Shown here: piece by piece, positions 62,578-64,000 of the stretch
How the letters are laid out: each line of letters opens with the position of its first letter
Numbering within the stretch: the stretch's first letter is position 1
The notes under the pieces: model-generated
What the model saw: the letters and a program-made list of their open reading frames with translations, nothing else
What the model was told of the DNA's origin: nothing
Databases searched by the model: none
Source of the DNA: Halopelagius longus
Lineage (GTDB): Archaea > Halobacteriota > Halobacteria > Halobacteriales > Haloferacaceae
Assembly (NCBI RefSeq): GCF_900100875.1
Contig: NZ_FNKQ01000003.1
Coordinates: forward strand, 186,001-250,000
Direction of reading: 5' to 3'
DNA: 64,000 nt
Program-made: the position numbers and the translations under genes

Positions 62578-63402
62578 TTACCGACCCTTCGGACGCCGCC
62601 GGACCCACTCGTCGTCGGCGTACTTCTCCGCTACGCGTTCCCGCGCGCGGTCCAGTTCCTCGTCGCTCCAGGACCCCGCCGCGGCGTCGGCCCACTCCGC
62701 GAGGGCGGATTCGACGGCCGCCACCGCGTCCGAACGCGTCGTCTCCGAGAGTTCGTCGACGCCGACGACGCGTTCGCGGAACGCCTCCGGCGAGACGTCG
62801 TGGCCCGAGAAGACGTCGAGGTGGTCCTCCGCGTGCACCGAGTACGTGAGCGACCCGTGCTGGATGACCGCGTCCCGCCGGCGGTACTGGGCGTTACCGC
62901 TTATCTTCCGGCCCTCGGCCACCACGTCGTGGGCGGGGTGGAGTGCGCGCAGGTAGCAGGCGGGCGACCATATCTCGGGGGACTCCTCGGCCACGAAGTC
63001 GGCGCCGACGCCCATCCGGCGGAAGGCGTCGAGGATAGGTTCACAGAGGATGCGGTAACAGTCCATCAGGTCGCCCGGAAGGTCGGACTTCGGCGCGACG
63101 ATGGAGTACGAGACGTCGCCGTCGTAGTCGTGGTAGATGCCGCCGCCGCCCGTCTGCCGTCGGGTGACGGAGACGCCCGCCTCCGCGCAGTGATCCCAAT
63201 CGACGGTGTCGGGGTCTTGGTGGTAGCCGAGAGAGAGCGTGCTCGGTTCCCACCGGTAGACGCGCACGGTTCGCGGGCCGCCCGACGCCGCCGTCTCGGC
63301 GGCTATCTCGTCGAGCGCCATCTGCATCGGCCCGTCGCGGGCCTCCTCGCGTATCAGTCGCCACTCGCGGTCCGCGAGGGGTCCGCGGGCATCCTCGGTC
63401 AT
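62578..63402 (-). CDS. lplA: Lipoate-protein ligase A family protein
   Basis: 274 residues. Motifs RRQTGGGGIYHDYDGDVSYSIV near residue 80 and GRKISGNAQYRRRDAVIQHGSL near 165, where the Lys of KISGNAQ is the catalytic lysine of lipoate/octanoate ligases and transferases. It would attach lipoate to 2-oxoacid dehydrogenase or glycine cleavage H proteins. A biotin ligase is less likely given the motif. Confidence 0.88.
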   Translation of the reverse strand: MTEDARGPLADREWRLIREEARDGPMQMALDEIAAETAASGGPRTVRVYRWEPSTLSLGYHQDPDTVDWDHCAEAGVSVTRRQTGGGGIYHDYDGDVSYSIVAPKSDLPGDLMDCYRILCEPILDAFRRMGVGADFVAEESPEIWSPACYLRALHPAHDVVAEGRKISGNAQYRRRDAVIQHGSLTYSVHAEDHLDVFSGHDVSPEAFRERVVGVDELSETTRSDAVAAVESALAEWADAAAGSWSDEELDRARERVAEKYADDEWVRRRPKGR

Positions 63403-63471
63403 GCCCCGGGGTACGACTGAACGCCGGAAAGTGGTTTCGTCGCTCGGCGGGCGAACGGCGTCGGAGGGCCC

Positions 63472-63828
63472 TCAGGCCAGCAACTGACACATCAGCCTGA
63501 ACAACCGTTCGAGGTTCTTCGAGAGCGTCGACTGCTTCTCGCTCTGGAGGACGACGTTCTCCTTGGCCGTCTGCAGTTCGATGGTCTGGCCGTGGTCCGT
63601 GTGGTCCACCATCTTCAGTCCGGTGACGGCGTCGAGGGGGACGACGACGTACCGGAAGTCCTCGTCGGCGATGTCGGCCCGACAGTGCTTCCCTAAGACG
63701 TGGACGCTCCCTTCGGTCACGCCCACTTCGTACCCCACGTACTGCATCCCTGCGACTTCCGCGCCCGCGCGCTCTCCTTTCACCTTCGCTTTCAGGAGAT
63801 CGTCGCCGATGAGGAGTCCCTCGACCAT
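63472..63828 (-). CDS. Hypothetical protein (118 aa), PH-like beta protein
   Basis: 118 residues: MVEGLLIGDDLLKAKVKG, EVGVTEGSVHVLGKHC, FRYVVVPLDAVTGLKMVDHTDHGQTIELQTA and a final helix LSKNLERLFRLMCQLLA. The run of strands followed by one helix recalls pleckstrin-homology-like folds. Cysteines are isolated. Family not recognised. Good codon use and own promoter space. Confidence 0.6.
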   Translation of the reverse strand: MVEGLLIGDDLLKAKVKGERAGAEVAGMQYVGYEVGVTEGSVHVLGKHCRADIADEDFRYVVVPLDAVTGLKMVDHTDHGQTIELQTAKENVVLQSEKQSTLSKNLERLFRLMCQLLA

Positions 63829-63958
63829 AGTCGCCGGTGTTCGAGCGACGATATAAAACTACGCGAGAATGTCCGGATTTCGTATCGCAATATGTGGTGT
63901 ACGAGCGGGCGGCGGGGAACTCGCGTCCCTTATACGGCTCGCGGGCTTCGGGTCGGGT

Positions 63959-64000
63959 ATGGTGCGGAACGTCGCCGGCGTGATGGCCGAGCTCGAACCC
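63959..64000 (+). CDS. rio2: RIO2-like kinase, N-terminal fragment
   Basis: Only 14 codons (MVRNVAGVMAELEP) before the window ends. This opening matches the winged-helix start of archaeal RIO2 serine kinases, which act in 40S/30S subunit maturation. A TATA-like CTTATACG lies 25 bases upstream. Identification rests on these few residues. Confidence 0.5.
   Translation, partial: MVRNVAGVMAELEP

Noticed and set aside
1-64000. CRISPR arrays, rRNA genes, transposases or integrases
   Set aside because: No regularly spaced repeats, no rRNA sequence and no recognisable transposase or integrase motifs were found on either strand.

Overview
The window is a stretch of haloarchaeal chromosome. The proteins are acidic and Asp/Glu-rich, third codon positions are mostly G or C, many starts are GTG, genes overlap by 4-10 bases, and TATA-like boxes lie about 25-30 bases before start codons. 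The gene content is that of class Halobacteria: FtsZ2 with CdrL/CdrS, NcsA, KEOPS Pcc1, HalOD1, Bat-type and DUF7344 regulators, and a salvage/late B12 operon with CobY and CbiZ. It resembles Haloferacaceae-type genomes, but genus cannot be fixed from the sequence alone. Family names of the DUF7xxx type are recalled from haloarchaeal annotation, not searched.

Layout. 1-6971: translation, transcription and housekeeping genes (eL43, RpoP, Pcc1, prefoldin beta, DUF3194, GMP synthase amidotransferase subunit, small metal-binding proteins). 7077-8636: LeuA/CimA-type synthase. 8760-9854: small regulators and tRNA-Ser(CGA). 9949-14247: MoxR ATPase facing a four-gene DUF4129-DUF7269-DUF58-DUF7519 operon. 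14790-15590: FilR1-like regulator. 15972-25526: a type IV pilus-like operon (GspE ATPase, TadC, five pilin-like proteins) whose ATPase gene is cut in two by an AT-rich islet. 25686-28884: small proteins and a MinD-like ATPase. 28944-35610: formate-dehydrogenase-like complex and an aldehyde ferredoxin oxidoreductase paralogue. 35657-42920: tightly overlapping cobamide operon. 42972-50249: repair, metabolic and regulatory genes. 50398-53901: tRNA-Tyr(GTA), then cdrL, cdrS and ftsZ2, with ncsA convergent. 54232-64000: a secreted GH97-type glycosidase, a surface-anchored nuclease-like protein, endonuclease IV, a lipoate ligase and the start of a RIO2-like kinase.

How the genes work together. The cobamide operon would carry cobyric acid or salvaged cobinamide through attachment of the aminopropanol arm and the lower ligand. 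The pilus operon would build a surface filament if its ATPase still worked. cdrL and cdrS form a regulatory unit with ftsZ2, and the DNA between cdrL and cdrS carries repeated GTCTTAC-type sites that look like operators.

Most striking. A 2.5-kb segment of about 40% G+C interrupts the pilus ATPase gene. It carries one gene, encoding a protein with a Cys/His N-terminus, a long pentapeptide-like beta-helix and a C-terminal two-helix potassium-channel pore. About 30 codons of the ATPase appear to be missing at the junction. Other points: both tRNA genes have a copy of their own 3' tail 100-140 bases downstream, each followed by an inverted piece of the same T arm; perfect palindromes sit in two promoters; a strong G-quadruplex motif lies before the DUF7095 gene; and several enzymes have lost canonical ligands.
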